Positions 1 to 10,929 of a DNA stretch of 64,000 nucleotides are shown here, one piece after another. Made by a program: the position numbers and the translations under genes. Location: the NCBI GenBank assembly GCA_023653785.1, contig JAMKCH010010298.1, forward strand, positions 1-64,000, in the 5' to 3' direction. Numbering within the stretch: the first letter of the stretch is position 1; each line of letters begins with the position of its first letter. The notes beneath the pieces were generated by a model. The model saw only the letters and a list, made by a program, of their open reading frames with translations, ran no database searches and was not told where the DNA came from. This DNA comes from Ophioderma brevispina. Its lineage: Eukaryota; Echinodermata; Ophiuroidea; Amphilepidida; Ophiodermatidae.

Positions 1-1419
1 AAGTAAAAGAGCCGTTTTCATAATCATGCCAAAAAAGAATAATCTTCGCGTTGTATGCTTTGTGTACGTGTAGACCTATGAAATGCGTGTTGGATGTCTT
101 TGAAATCGCAGAGGGCGTTTCGGGCGAGAATTTCGGCGAGAAGAAATTCTCGCGAACTCTGGTCCTAAATCGTGCCATAGGTGATTTTAACTATGGCAGT
201 CTCGGTCCCAGTGGCATTAAAAAAATATCTCTTAACCTTGGTTCAAAAGATCTTAGAATATCATGCTAAATTAAGGAAAATATTATTGGCTCAAAAATCC
301 GTTGGGTTTTAGTGGATTAACCCCGCTGCAAAATAGTGAATTTCCAATACCGGTATTTTAGATTTAAATATCGTGACCAGGCCAGTTCTTTAGTCAAGCT
401 GTTTGGAACCGTTCGATATGCGTAAGAGCGCCCTTCCTCCGTTAAGTCTTTGTGAAACAGACTAGCACACGGAGTTGATGCCGGTTTGAATGATGCTGTT
501 CTGTAGGTTGGCATGACCTACCCCCACGAGTATGGCAAGAAAGAGGTCACGCAATAACCTGAAAACAACTTTTAAATGCCCTTAAACAAATGTACCATTG
601 GTCGTGATGTATCATGGCAACACCCCAAACAAGGCCTTTTTAAAGGTACTTTCAATGCAAAAATCAACGCATTACCGTCCTATGACTAAGACATGTAAAT
701 CACAACGAATTGGTTTCCTATTTTCACGTATATGCAGACGCATTGGACTCAGGGAAAACGAGATACAGATCTCCCAGTGTATTGAAGAACCAATGCATCG
801 CGTTCATGAAAATCCAATGCATACCTTCGTATGAACAACTTGTTGGCAAACGCAATGTGTGATGAAGTTAAAGTATTACTACATTAGAGGTTTGTGTAAG
901 GATTAGAGGGAGCAAAACCAAGTAAACCAAACCCATGGTTTTTCCTAGTCAAACACATTGATTTCTCCCTGTCCACGTGAATAAAAACAAATAGTGGCCC
1001 CGAGTGTAATGAAGTTTTAACTAGTTGATTGACAGTCGACCCCAGGCGTTCGACATTGTGGTGATGTGGTTCGTTTAGTAATACTGCCCCTCTGCCCCAC
1101 CATTGTCTATATGAACAGGTAGATTGACACAGTATTATGAATATGAGTATAAACCCTGCTCGCGCTACGTTTCGAGGGCCCCCGTGGAAGAGTGCAGCAG
1201 AATGTTAATGGGCAGATGTTAAAAAATATATAGCTACCGTAAATCTGCCCAAAGTTTATTCTTAACTTCGGCCACTGATATGGGTGATGGGCTGTTTAGA
1301 AGTTTTACTCACCAGTATGATGTTAAATTGAATTAGGATGAAGATTCTCCACTTGGAAAGTTATGACGGTCATAAACGCTAGTAAACCGTGTCCCAGACT
1401 TTGATTTAGTCTAGGACTA
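1..1419. other. No gene or repeat recognised
   Basis: Open frames here are short (under 80 codons) and show no recognisable protein. I see no tandem or inverted structure. It is AT-rich intergenic-looking DNA. Confidence 0.5.
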
Positions 1420-2712
1420 TATATGGTCGATTTTAATGAAAAACGGTTGCATTTCCAGATATTTTGTCTCTTTGGGTTAAAACTTTTAAACCATGCTTTA
1501 TGGGAAACAAAACAGTAGCCTTTTTATAGTAGCCGTTGAGCTGAATTTGGGCATACATAGTTTGCCGTTTGCTTTTCCGTTTTCTTTTCTTGAGATATAC
1601 ATGCGAAAAAAAATAGGAGGGAAAACCCAACACCCTAAACAACTCATCAAATTATAAAAAAAAAATGGAAAAAAAAATACTCTTAAGCAGCTTGAATTCT
1701 TCTGAATTTCAATATTTCTTGTTGCCAAACATGTGTAGGAATTATGTAATTGATGTTTTTACTTGTATTCGCAATTTATTTATATTTTTGAACTACAAAC
1801 ATGTCCGTGAGAACCTTGTTTATTACGTTATCCTTCACAAAGCAGTTGTTAAGTTTGGTAAAACTCACTAAGATATTGATTGTGCATCTTATTTCAAGGT
1901 AAACATAATGCGGCACGGTTGGAAACAGTGTTTTCTTCAGCTCACGATGACTATTAAAAAGGCTAAGAAATGTTGAACCTTTTAAAAAATGCGACCTTTA
2001 AGGAAGTTTATTACGCCATCCACATTTCTCAGCAACCAAACAAGCTATTTAAATATTGATCAAGAGTGGCGATGGCGTGGACACTAATTTTCCGCCGACC
2101 ACAAAAATATATATAAACTTTCGATCAGATACATCTTAGTCAATGGGAGATGTGAAAAATGGTAAAAAATGTTTACTACGTTATTGTGTATTATACGTTA
2201 TCGTGTATTACGTTGAAAGCGTTTTAGTTTACATCAACTATAATTTGGCCATTGAATGACATGGTGTCAATTATATGTATCTTTAGAATAAATTAGTAAA
2301 AGGTATCTTAATATTTGCTTTTTATGAAGTCTAATTTTCAGGCAGAATTCAATACTCAAGAATAACGTAATAAACTAAACAAATTGGAACATATTTCTTG
2401 AGTTCAATTAGCTTTAACTTCGTACAATTAGAAATTGTTCCGGCCCAGAAACCTCTCTGATAATGTCATCAGTTGGCATATTTTGTTGCTTTAAATTTTG
2501 ATAACGTAATTAACCCTATTCTTTTGCTGTACAAAATGTTTGTGTGCATACTGTGCAGAAACGTAAGAAGTGTTGTTGGCAACTATTATTTTCCCGTAAT
2601 AGGTATTGAATACTTAAATGTTTAAAACATACTAACTATACAATTTTGAGACAATTTTTATTGGGTGTCTCTTACCTCCAAAATGCACCGTTTTCATGAC
2701 AATCGACCATAC
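1420..2712. repeat. Duplicated noncoding segment, copy 1
   Basis: This segment aligns in the same orientation with 34,830-36,038. Shared landmarks in order are CATTTCCAGATATTTTGT, CCTTCACAAAGCAGTTG, ATGTCATCAGTTGGCATA and CAATTTTGAGACAATTTT. Spacing differs by small indels, and the second copy is about 80 bp shorter. Neither copy has a credible reading frame. It could be a dispersed noncoding repeat or an old segmental duplication. The sequence shows no terminal repeats or target duplication to decide. Confidence 0.8.
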
Positions 2713-3202
2713 ATGTACACGAAATTATGTTCACTCTCTGAACAGATTGAGTGTTATGAGAAGTAATATTAACAACATTAGGATTCCTTTTCATTGTTTT
2801 CGACCCCTTTTCTATTTTTTCAACAATCTACAGGTTTTTTAGCTATAAGTGCTATAACTACCACATTTGGATGATATCTTTCTAGGCATAATGTCCCCAT
2901 GCTCTCAAATTAACAAAGATGTTACCTGTCCATTTAGGGGCAGGTCAATCCAAATGCTAATGGCACCATTTTTGGCCTATATATTATGATAGCGGTTACC
3001 TCTATTTGGGAAAACCGGCAGCTTAAAGTATTGAAAAAAATACCAAACTGAGACGAATAGGGTCGGAAACCTTTTAAGAACTTGAATTCCGTGTGATTTA
3101 AGAAATATATTCAATTTCCATAATGATAGTTGATAAAACTATTGCGTCGATGAACAAATGTTCAAGAAAGATCATCGTTAACATTTAATGTCGTGTAAAG
3201 TA
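2713..3202. other. No gene; one short dispersed repeat
   Basis: No coding signal. The stretch 2,775-2,845 (through TTTTTCAACAATCTACAG) resembles 6,660-6,735, so it includes a piece of a dispersed repeat. The rest is unremarkable. Confidence 0.45.
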
Positions 3203-3476
3203 TTAACACTTAAGTGACCAAGGCCCTAGTTTTCACTCCGTTGGTGCCCAAGGGGAACCACTTTCCCGAGGGAATTTTTGCACGAAATTTATACCACATG
3301 TGAAGGATCTTAAGACAACCCCAAATCAGCAATAAAAATGAAATTTGTTATTGGGCTGCAAATTAGGGGCAAAACATTGTTTTCAAAACACGCGAAAAAT
3401 GGGCAACAAGACGGAAAATTCAAATGAGCCTTGCGCTTACATCAAACTTGTTGAAAACTTATTCTATCCCAGATAG

Positions 3477-3741
3477 CAAGACTACATTGGGCCAATGTCG
3501 GCAATAATCGGATCGGTCGCGGTCGGCAAGCCACCGTCGACCAACGTTGGGGTGACATTGAATTTACGTGTAAACTTTGTTGGCAATACAACGCTGGCCC
3601 AACCTTGCAAGACTACATTGGGCCAATGTCGGCGATCATCGGATCGGTCGCGGTCGGCAAGCCACCGTCGGACCAACGTTGGGGTGTCATTGAATTTACA
3701 TGTAAACTTTGTTGGCAATACAACGCTGGCCCAACCTTGTC
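3477..3741. repeat. 131-bp tandem duplication at the left end of the MITE
   Basis: The unit starting GACTACATTGGGCCAATGTC at 3,480 recurs at 3,611. The second copy carries minor changes and ends in the same CAACGCTGGCCCAACCTTG. The unit includes the subterminal part of the element's inverted repeat, so this is an internal expansion of the element end. Overlapping open frames on both strands arise from the repeat and are not genes. Confidence 0.85.
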
Positions 3742-4104
3742 CCAATATTGTGAATATGTGGGCGTGGTCTTGGGACATCTCATCTATTCCTATGAAATTA
3801 TTGATTATTAATCATTTTATTCGTCTACTGAGCTGCTCTATGCAAGTTTTCTTAAATAATGGACGAAATTGATTCTATTTAACACAGAACATGATTGTTT
3901 ATGGCTTCAAAAGCGAAATAATGAGAGTATTTCAAGTTTTACTTGATACACATTTTTTTTGATACACATACGCAGAATACACATTTTGTTTTCCAGCTAA
4001 CACCATTTCACATTGCCAGTTTCTTAATTGTAAATCAACCTTGAGGTTGATAAGACAAAATTTCTCCCTTCATTATTCAAAAGTAGGGATGAAATGTCAT
4101 GACC

Positions 4105-4127
4105 ACTCCCTCCCTCCCTCCCTCCCT
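4105..4127. repeat. (CCCT)n microsatellite
   Basis: Five or so CCCT units, inside the nested element. Confidence 0.85.
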
Positions 4128-4189
4128 ATAAAAATAATTATTTAAAATAAGAAATAACTGTCAGTAATAAGTATAAAGGTTGGCAAGAA

Positions 4190-4405
4190 ATTAGTACCGT
4201 TGGCTCGACGTTGGCTCGACATTGGCCCGATATTGGCCCAATGACATTTTTTGTCATTGGCTCGACATTGGTCCTATGTTGGCCCAATGACAATGTTGGT
4301 CCAACGTTGGCCCATTGGACAAAACAACGTCGGGCCAATGTCGTTTGCCAACATTGGTCCAATGCCGAGACTGTCATTGGACCGACATTGGCCCAACATT
4401 GTATT
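4190..4405. repeat. Degenerate short-word array (ACATTGGCCCAA type)
   Basis: About fifteen imperfect copies of an 11-14 bp word built on ACATTGG(C/T)CCAA occur here in both orientations. Pairs such as CCAATGACA and TGTCATTGG can fold back on each other. The array forms the right arm of the element at 3,468-4,415. Confidence 0.8.
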
Positions 4406-5009
4406 GTTATCTGGGATGTTGATATCTACTCTAGAAGACCCAAATTACATATGTTTAACAAAAAACTTGAAGTTTTAGGAATCCTGTATTTTTAACGGGT
4501 GTTGCAAAATACACATCATTTTCCCATGGACTTGTACAGTAACGGTTTAGCAACGTCCACAATGAAATTGTTTGTTTTCAGCACATAAAGGGTTAATTAT
4601 TTTTAATGTTACTATTAATTGTTTACTTATATGTATGTGTGAACATATATCAGCAAAAAAAAAAAATGTTTTGGTTCTTTTTATTTTTTTTAAATATTCT
4701 CAGTTGACTTCCGTTAGTGCCCAAGGGGGGTTCCATGGGACCCTCACTAATTAACTCATTAACGGCTTGGCCGATTTTAATTTTTTTGGTATGAAAAGAA
4801 GCGCATTTAAAAGTCAGACAATTGCAAAAAATTTCGGCGCAAAAAATCCACGCGTAAAGCTGCCAGCGCGAAAACAAATTTGGAAGGTCCCTAGGAACCC
4901 CCCCCCCTTGGTCACTTAAGTGTTAAAATAACATTCATATATGATCATAAATAGGCACAAATAGAGCAGTGAGAAAAGTTATTAACCATAAAGAATGTAT
5001 TCATTAGTA

Positions 5010-5132
5010 TTTTTTTTTTTAAATCAACCCCCCGAAAAAATTGTACCTAACCGAGATTCGAACCCTTTGAGGTAATTACACCAGGCCTGAACACGTAACA
5101 CGGCTTTACCATTTGAGCTAGAAAGGCTCACC
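5010..5132 (-). mobile_element. tRNA-derived SINE-like element
   Basis: On the minus strand an A-box-like TAGCTCAAATGG (5,109-5,120) is followed by a B-box GGTTCGAATCT (about 5,055-5,065). A short tail then ends in a run of about twelve A. The order of tRNA-like promoter then poly(A) is that of a SINE. The tRNA cloverleaf cannot be completed, because the T-stem and acceptor do not pair, so this is not a functional tRNA gene. A tRNA pseudogene is the alternative. Confidence 0.5.
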
Positions 5133-5593
5133 TATTCAACCCAATGTACTCTAAATTTTTATGTTGCTCTAATTTTGCTAGAAATTGTAGAATAATGTAC
5201 ATAACGGTAAACCATATGTGTCTCGAAAGAAATTTCGAGCGATTTTGTTTTCTAGCCGAGAACGCCGATAAACCACGGTACACAAAGAGAAAGCCTAAAG
5301 GTCACGTACCATTTACCAAGTTAAATCTCTGCGGTTTATCGTGAAATTCCATTGAATTACGTTTGGTTTACCGTGAGTGAATACCGTCAATGCCCTCGTT
5401 CTTAAGAGCAAAGGCTGAATATGCATCTAAATTTATCCACAGCATCGTATTTTAAACCAGGTCCTATTAAGCGCATTGTCACGGATCAAACTTTAACAAT
5501 CACTTCTTCACACTCAGATGAGTGAGGCCGGCAATTATGCACGTCTTAAGTCGCGGTGTAACACTAGTGGTGTTAAAAACTTTAAAAAACGAA
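5133..5593. other. No gene recognised
   Basis: Between the two tRNA-like heads. A 66-codon open frame has no recognisable content, and no repeat structure is seen. Confidence 0.4.
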
Positions 5594-5680
5594 AGGTTAT
5601 GATGGCGCAATTGGTTAGCGCGCTGATACTATCTGAGAAGTTGAGTGTTCTAGTCCCATTCAAATCATTTTTTTCAATAA
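5594..5680 (+). mobile_element. tRNA-like promoter fragment
   Basis: TGGCGCAATTGG (5,603-5,614) with the following TTAGCGCG makes a perfect tRNA-type D arm. GTTCTAGTCCC (5,647-5,657) is a fair B box, and a T run follows. The anticodon and T stems do not pair well. The best reading is a tRNA-derived SINE head or tRNA pseudogene pointing away from the one at 5,010-5,132. Confidence 0.4.
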
Positions 5681-5689
5681 CATGCAACG

Positions 5690-5708
5690 CACACACACAC
5701 ACACACAC
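5690..5708. repeat. (CA)n microsatellite
   Basis: Uninterrupted CA dinucleotides. Confidence 0.95.
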
Positions 5709-5912
5709 CCACCTACGTATTGTTTTCTATGTATTACTACTTTCCCTATCCAAATCATCATAATCAATGCTTAATTCTACGTCAGTGTCATGTGGAGAAT
5801 TTTTTGGCAAATAAACATTCAGAATTCCTCATGTCAACAATAAAAAGGAATTCCTCGTATTTATTATTTAACTTCAAATTGAATGAGTCTATATAATACA
5901 CGTGTGTGCGTT

Positions 5913-5916
<4 letters not shown>

Positions 5917-5941
<25 letters not shown>
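5917..5941. repeat. (TG)n microsatellite
   Basis: Uninterrupted TG dinucleotides, followed by imperfect GTGTG and CGCGCG stretches to about 6,008. Confidence 0.95.
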
Positions 5942-5944
<3 letters not shown>

Positions 5945-6008
5945 AATATGACTGCATTCGCGCGCGCGTGCAAGTGCGTGTTTGTGTGTGAGTATGTGCG
6001 TGTATGTT

Positions 6009-6604
6009 CATACAACATTATGTATGCAAATAAGAAATACTATATCAACTCCTTCCGGATTAAGCCCATTACAATTGTTACTATCCAAGGAACACACGAG
6101 ATATCTTATGGTCGTGTTCAAAATATTTACATTTTAAAATGACCAGTCCATTACAAACAAAGTTAACACAAATTAATGTTATTGCTTCCTGGTTTAAGCA
6201 ACAAATCAAAACAGTGAAAGTGAATTTAAACCATTTAGATAATGTTGTATTCACATTGGAAATGTTAGTATGCTATAATAGCATAGGAATTCCATTGTTA
6301 AATAGGCATTATACCAATATAAAGTGGCCATTCCCTTGTGTCACGCATTTAAATTGAAAACAAAGTTTAATTTTTCGAAAGTATAAAACTTTCAGGTAAA
6401 TCTGGGTGAATTTTATTCAAATCGATAGCTCCGTGTAAAAACTTCAACCACTGAAATGAACTGTATCTGTTTTTCCTGAGCTCAGACAATCTGAGCCAAA
6501 ATTATTGGAACACTTTATATATCTTTGTATAAACTGACCCCCTCTCCCCTAATCAATGTTGAAACATGTCATTTTATTCATGCGCTCTTAATTAGACCAC
6601 CCAA
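6009..6604. other. No gene recognised
   Basis: AT-rich sequence. A 72-codon open frame at 6,139-6,357 has low complexity and no recognisable domain. Confidence 0.4.
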
Positions 6605-6668
6605 CATTGATTGGTGGGGCAGGGGAGGCATTATGAACGTTGATTGGTGTGGCAGGGGAGGCATTATG
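6605..6668. repeat. Two-copy 31-33 bp tandem repeat
   Basis: TTGATTGGTGGGGCAGGGG followed by AGGCATTATGA occurs twice head to tail with two or three changes. Confidence 0.8.
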
Positions 6669-6774
6669 ATTCCTTTTCATCGTTTTGGACCCCTTTGGAT
6701 GCCAACATCTTTATTTTTTCAACAATCTACAGCTGTATTAAAATTTCAGTGATATGAGGCGATTTTGAGTATTG

Positions 6775-7190
6775 TAGACAAAAAAAGGCGAATTTTAAAA
6801 TATTTTCCATGTATAAAACGCGAGTCCCTGGGACAAATTTGAAAACATTTTTTTTACGTTTAATAGAAAGAGCACACCTGGAAATACCATTCGGTAGGGG
6901 AACTCAATGACCCGAACGATATTTTACTTTTTGTGATAGGTTTTATGCAAAACACCGTCATTTTTCAGTGGAAAAGCAGGCTACATCCAACGCATTATTA
7001 CCGGTTTTGTACGTAGAAACGCGAGTCCCCTGGACCGAATTTGCAAAATTTGAAACGTTTAATAGAAAGAGCATACTTTGAAATACTTTTCTCTAGGGGA
7101 ACTAAATTGTCGGTCAGATATTAATTTTTTTATCAAAGATTTAATGCAAAAATCGGCTATTTTTCAATGGGACAGAACGCCAGAAAATCG
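6775..7190. repeat. Two-copy tandem duplication of about 200 bp
   Basis: AAACGCGAGTCCC, GTTTAATAGAAAGAGCA, TAGGGGAACT and TTTAATGCAAAA-like blocks appear in the same order from about 6,815 and again from about 7,018. The copies are well diverged. No coding content. Confidence 0.7.
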
Positions 7191-7262
7191 ATCCCTAGCG
7201 TTAGATCCCCAAAGGAATCCTGATGGTGAAGTGGCATGGCATCAAAAGTCATAGCCGCACAA

Positions 7263-7316
7263 TGTGGCCCTACTGAGGCAGGCGCGAGGCCGAAGGCCGA
7301 CGCTTCGCCACCTCTG
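7263..7316. repeat. Small hairpin with GGCCGAAGGCC core
   Basis: GGCC-GAA-GGCC is a perfect stem with a GAA triloop. Only weak pairing extends outside it (GAGGCAGGCGCGA against GACGCTTCGCCACCTC). It shares its core type with the larger palindromes at 58.2, 58.8 and 62.4 kb. Confidence 0.5.
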
Positions 7317-7804
7317 CTGATAGTGTAATATACTACGTGAATAAAAAAAAAATGTGCAACGGTTGTAGGTGACCTTGACCTTGATAAAGTCACTGAATCG
7401 TAGATTTGTTGTTGTTTTAATAAGCAAATCTAATGTACTTCCAAATGTTGAAAAAATGAAAGAAAACGATTAAAAAATAAGCCAGATTTGACCAATTTTG
7501 TAAGCACACCCCTTTTTCCTCCGTTCCAATAGGATTTACACAGTTAAGCAAGAATACGTCAATGTACGATATACGGGGCATAGCATTATGAAAGTAATCA
7601 ATCAATCAATCAATCAATCAATATTTATTTTGTTCATCACAGAATACAGCAAAATACAATTTTAAATAATTATAAAAAATGTATTACAATGAGAAGATAA
7701 ATGTGATATTTAGATAAATGTTTATAACATGATGATAATTCAATGTGAATGGAATTCAAATAATTAAGACAGTGATACTGCATAGGGAAATATATAATGT
7801 CATT

Positions 7805-7828
7805 GCCCCGCGCGGGGAGGCGCGGGGC
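7805..7828. repeat. GC-rich perfect hairpin
   Basis: GCCCCGCGC and GCGCGGGGC pair perfectly around a 6-base GGGGAG spacer, in otherwise AT-rich DNA inside the LINE insertion. Confidence 0.85.
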
Positions 7829-9261
7829 ATAGCTTCTATAGAGTGGAGTAGTAACTGACAGACATGGAGTTTTTGCGCATTGAAGCCTGAAGAGCCTTGG
7901 TCATAACAACTTTTCATGACAAATTGAAAATGCTGTGATCAGGATATAAAATTACGTACAATGGTTGTGATGAACATGGCCTAACTATGAATGCCAAAAC
8001 ACCAAATAGTTTTTTGTAAGTAAAATGATGATACAGTGTGAGTAGATGAGTATTGTATGTTCAGGTTTTTATACAAATATATGGGATTGTCCATGGTCTA
8101 TTTCCACGTGTTTAAGTGGGGTCAAATATCAGTAGGCCAGTTGGCGAAGTGCTAGCAGTGACTGGTTATATCATTTTGCATATTCAGAAATATTGACAAT
8201 TTCTTGATAGCTGACAGCAGTACGTTGGTTGAGTCGACTATTTACCCCATTCTCTCCCACCCAAAGGTACTAAGTAAACTGAACAAGATATAGTGAACTG
8301 AGTTAAGTTACGATACCATTATTTATACCATCAGTTTCACTAAAAGTCCACATTACACTAGCATTTTTTTGTTTGGCAATTTATTTATCTCTCAATTCTG
8401 TATTTTTGATGTTTTAAAATAATTATGTCATTGGCGCGGGGCAACATTGGTGCCCAGCCACCAAACATGTTCTTGTATTTAGATAATGTCATATAATTAA
8501 GTCTCACTGCTGCACCCGTGGTGAACGAGGTCACTGCTAAACGCAGGGCGTGGGGTGCAAGACCTCTTTAAGATTTTTACAGTATAGGTACTAAGCAACA
8601 AAAAACAAGCAAGAACACAACACACACGAAACAGCAGTACGAAAGACCCCGACTAGTAGAATAAAAGGGAAGGGAAAAGAAGTTGAACAGTAGAAAGAAA
8701 AAGAAAGGAAAGCAAAAGAATTAAGATGACGCCAGCAAGTATGAACTGCAAAATATTTTTTCATGTTGTTTGAAAGAGATGAGGGAGGGGGGAGGTTTAG
8801 GTGGGAGGGCAAGTTAGACCAAAACAAGGGACCTTGGATTTTAAGTGTTTATTGACAGGACAGGTTGAACATTTTTTATTGACGAATATCAGCCCCCATT
8901 TCCTGGTTTGTAATGGTGTGTGTGTGAGAGGTGGAAAGTTAAAGGAAAATCTTCATCAAAAGATCGTGTGCGAAAGTAATTTAGGTTGAATTGGTACATA
9001 AAAGGAGCAAGTTGGAAGCCTATAAATATCTTGGACTTTCAAGGTTTTAAGAGACTGAAAAGGGGATCAGTATGGGCAACCAAAGGGAGTTGGTGCACGT
9101 TCTGAAAGCTCGTTTCTGGAGCAGAAAAAGTGAATCTAAACCCACTGTTGTTAGAGTCAGCCAAGCCATAGCACCATATGGAAATTACAGGTAATATAAG
9201 ACAATTTAAAGGGTGAAAGAGATTTTTGTGCCGTCGGAGATTACGGTATAACTTTCAGAAT

Positions 9262-9284
9262 AAAAAAAAAAAAAAAAAAAAAAA
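9262..9284. repeat. Poly(A) tract of 23
   Basis: On the minus strand it is a T run at the end of the RT fragment, so it looks like homopolymer expansion within dead coding sequence rather than a retrotransposon tail. Confidence 0.9.
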
Positions 9285-9545
9285 TTTCATTATATTTGGA
9301 GATAATTTTGGAAATGTTGTTGTATGAGAATTCCATGACAGGGTATGGTCAATAAGAATACAAGGAATTTAGTCGTTTGAACTTGTTGGAGAGAGGTGTT
9401 GCTAATTTTTATGTCCACTTTAATGTCCGGTTTATTACTGTGTTTATTTTTAAAAACCATATAGTTAGTTTTTTTAACATTCAATGATAATTTGTTTAGT
9501 TTGAACCAGTTAGAAATAGCTTTAAGTTCATTATTTATTATTGAT
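9285..9545 (-). pseudogene. LINE reverse transcriptase fragment, after the catalytic core
   Basis: The minus strand encodes a stretch ending ISNWFKLNKLSLN-like, then VKKTNYMVF and TTKFL. This is the segment that follows the FADD box in CR1/L2/Jockey-type reverse transcriptases. It closely parallels residues 128-148 of the better-preserved RT at 38,351-38,797. The frame is broken near 9,340 (a lost base in the usual GVLID-like block) and runs into a long T tract. Catalytic motifs lie upstream of the truncation and are absent, so it is dead. Confidence 0.8.
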
Positions 9546-10146
9546 GAATCATGCTATTTTGTTTAATTGATCTATGGATAGCCATAATCTCCTTCATTGA
9601 TCTTCAAAAAGAATTTAATGTTCACACAAAATCTCATCCAATTACTCCTGATGTGTAAATGAAAAGGGTTTCAACACTACTACTGTAATCCAGGTATAGA
9701 TACAAGTTATTCCAATTAAAGGGTCTCTTTGCAATATCCTAAACAATGGGAAGATCTTGTTTTCTTGCTCTGTAACAGGTGAATTGGTGTTTGAATTTGT
9801 CATATCAGTTGGCACATTGGTATAAATAAATTAATTGATTAATCCGTAGTTGAAATAATCAAGAAAATGTAGCATTATGTTGACAAAGGCATCATGATAT
9901 TGATATTGTACATTCTCACAAACACAAGTTTAATGTGTGTAAATCCCATAGGAATGTCGAAAAAGGGGGCGTGCTTACAAATTTGGTCATATCTGGCTTA
10001 TTGTTTAATCAATTTCTTTCATTTTTTCAACATTTGGAAGTACATTAGATGTGTTTTATAAAAACAACAACAAATCTATGATATAGTGATAGCATTAAGG
10101 TCAAGATCATCTTTAATCCTTGCACAATTTATTTTGATTCACGTAG

Positions 10147-10641
10147 TACAAAGACCGTCATGATCAGACAAATTATCAACACTATTAATTTTTAATTTAT
10201 TATTAATTAATACACGATTTGGCCTGCATCAGGTCCTTGAACATAGGTGCTGGGAGTGTATAGTACATTGTAGATGCATCATGGATCCAGGTGTATTACG
10301 GGATTTCATGATGGAGATGGGATTTAGATATAAGGGATCTCATAATGAAGATGGATGTATAAAATCTCATGCTCCATTTAAGGCTCTTCACAATGAATTT
10401 TTTAGTTTCCTGTTGCCGCCCGCCCGTAAATGCCAAGAATCCCAAAATAATTCATTATTTTTCATGAATTCATTATTTGTGTTTTCCTTAAGAGTCAAGA
10501 TTGTTTTTCCCAAATATTCGGAGATTTTTTCTTACACAAATACCTTACTTATATAAGCAAGCTTCATTCAGAAATTTGCTTTTAAAAAATGCTTTTCCTA
10601 CAGCACTTTTCACCCGACATTTTATTAAAAGTCGGAAGTTT
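10147..10641. other. No gene recognised
   Basis: A 91-codon open frame at 10,281-10,556 is low in complexity and matches no family I know. Short alternating GATGGA/GATTTA words occur at 10,300-10,370. Confidence 0.4.
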
Positions 10642-10792
10642 GGTAGACGTTTCATAAAGAAGTCCCATTGATGCAAATGAGGTATTACAGTTGGTTCCGT
10701 CATGCGCTGTATGACGCTGTGCAGTACTGCTTGACGGAATGAATGCCAGTACCTCATTTGCATCAATGGGAATTCTATATGAAACGTCTACC
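10642..10792. repeat. Foldback element with paired octamer motifs
   Basis: GGTAGACGTTTCATA with CCCATTGATGCAAATGAGGTA pairs with TACCTCATTTGCATCAATGGG and TATGAAACGTCTACC. The interior pairs again (TTCCGTCA with TGACGGAA), so almost the whole 151 bp can fold into one hairpin. Each arm carries an exact octamer, ATGCAAAT at 10,671-10,678 and ATTTGCAT at 10,756-10,763, the canonical POU/Oct site. No TSD is evident. Confidence 0.85.
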
Positions 10793-10929
10793 GGAAGTTT
10801 GGAGGGTCGGACGGTAAACCACAAAGACTTGAACTAAACATGGGTGGTCTTTTCAAGTAGTGCAAGTCGATTAGGAGCCATTGTTGTAATGTTAAGGTAA
10901 TAATATAAATTGGCTACTTTGTATTTCAA

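Larger units (their letters stand above)
3468..4415. mobile_element. Array-ended MITE inserted in E1 (2-bp AT duplication)
   Basis: The ends CCCAGATAGCAAGAC and GTTATCTGGG begin an inverted repeat of roughly 35 bp that runs into GGGCCAATGTCGG on both arms. AT borders both sides (3,466-3,467 and 4,416-4,417). An uninterrupted relative of the flanking E1 sequence at about 44,075-44,100 (complement strand) carries a single AT at the equivalent place, so it acts as an empty site. The terminal arms grow into tandem ACATTGGCCCAA-like words. No transposase is seen. Two-base AT duplications have been reported for ISL2EU-type transposons, but that placement is tentative. Confidence 0.75.
3203..4926 (-). 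mobile_element. TIR element E1 flanked by TTAA, interrupted by a second element
   Basis: The ends are perfect inverted repeats: CACTTAAGTGACCAAGG at the left and its complement at the right, each bordered outside by TTAA. A TTAA target duplication is typical of piggyBac- and Kolobok-type transposons. No transposase is visible, so this is a non-autonomous element. Removing the nested insertion at 3,468-4,415 leaves about 770 bp. Related sequence in the opposite orientation lies at about 43,605-44,352 and 46,985-47,623. Right-hand parts recur at about 42,050-42,383, 45,440-45,775 and 48,355-48,610. Superfamily assignment is inference from TSD and TIR only. Confidence 0.7.
7596..9545 (-). mobile_element. 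5'-truncated LINE fragment inside the MITE
   Basis: Read on the minus strand, the insertion starts in reverse-transcriptase code at about 9,545 and finishes in an (ATTG)n tail, seen here as (CAAT)n at 7,596-7,622. A 3'-UTR-like block at 8,521-8,575 (CACTGCTAAACGCAGGGCG) resembles 37,131-37,170 in the second LINE, which supports common ancestry. The part between 7,640 and 8,500 matches nothing I recognise and may hold another insertion. Uninterrupted MITE copies at 31-33 kb define both junctions to within a few bases. Confidence 0.65.
7333..10146. mobile_element. Long-TIR MITE (TA-flanked), split by a LINE insertion
   Basis: The element begins CTACGTGAAT and ends ATTCACGTAG with TA immediately outside both ends, matching the copies at 31,269-33,025. 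The inverted repeats are long: the left 250 bp, past CACACCCCTTTTTCC, pairs with the right 250 bp, past GGGGGCGTGCTTAC. The middle is interrupted at about 7,597-9,545 by a LINE fragment; without it the element would be about 870 bp. No transposase frame exists. TA duplication and long TIRs suggest a Tc1/mariner-mobilised, non-autonomous element. Confidence 0.85.

Noticed and set aside
3482..3872. 98- and 125-codon open frames
   Set aside because: They arise from the 131-bp tandem duplication and the palindromic word arrays, and the two strands encode similar peptides.
5010..5680. Functional tRNA genes
   Set aside because: A and B boxes are present, but the acceptor, anticodon and T stems do not pair, so only tRNA-derived fragments are claimed.
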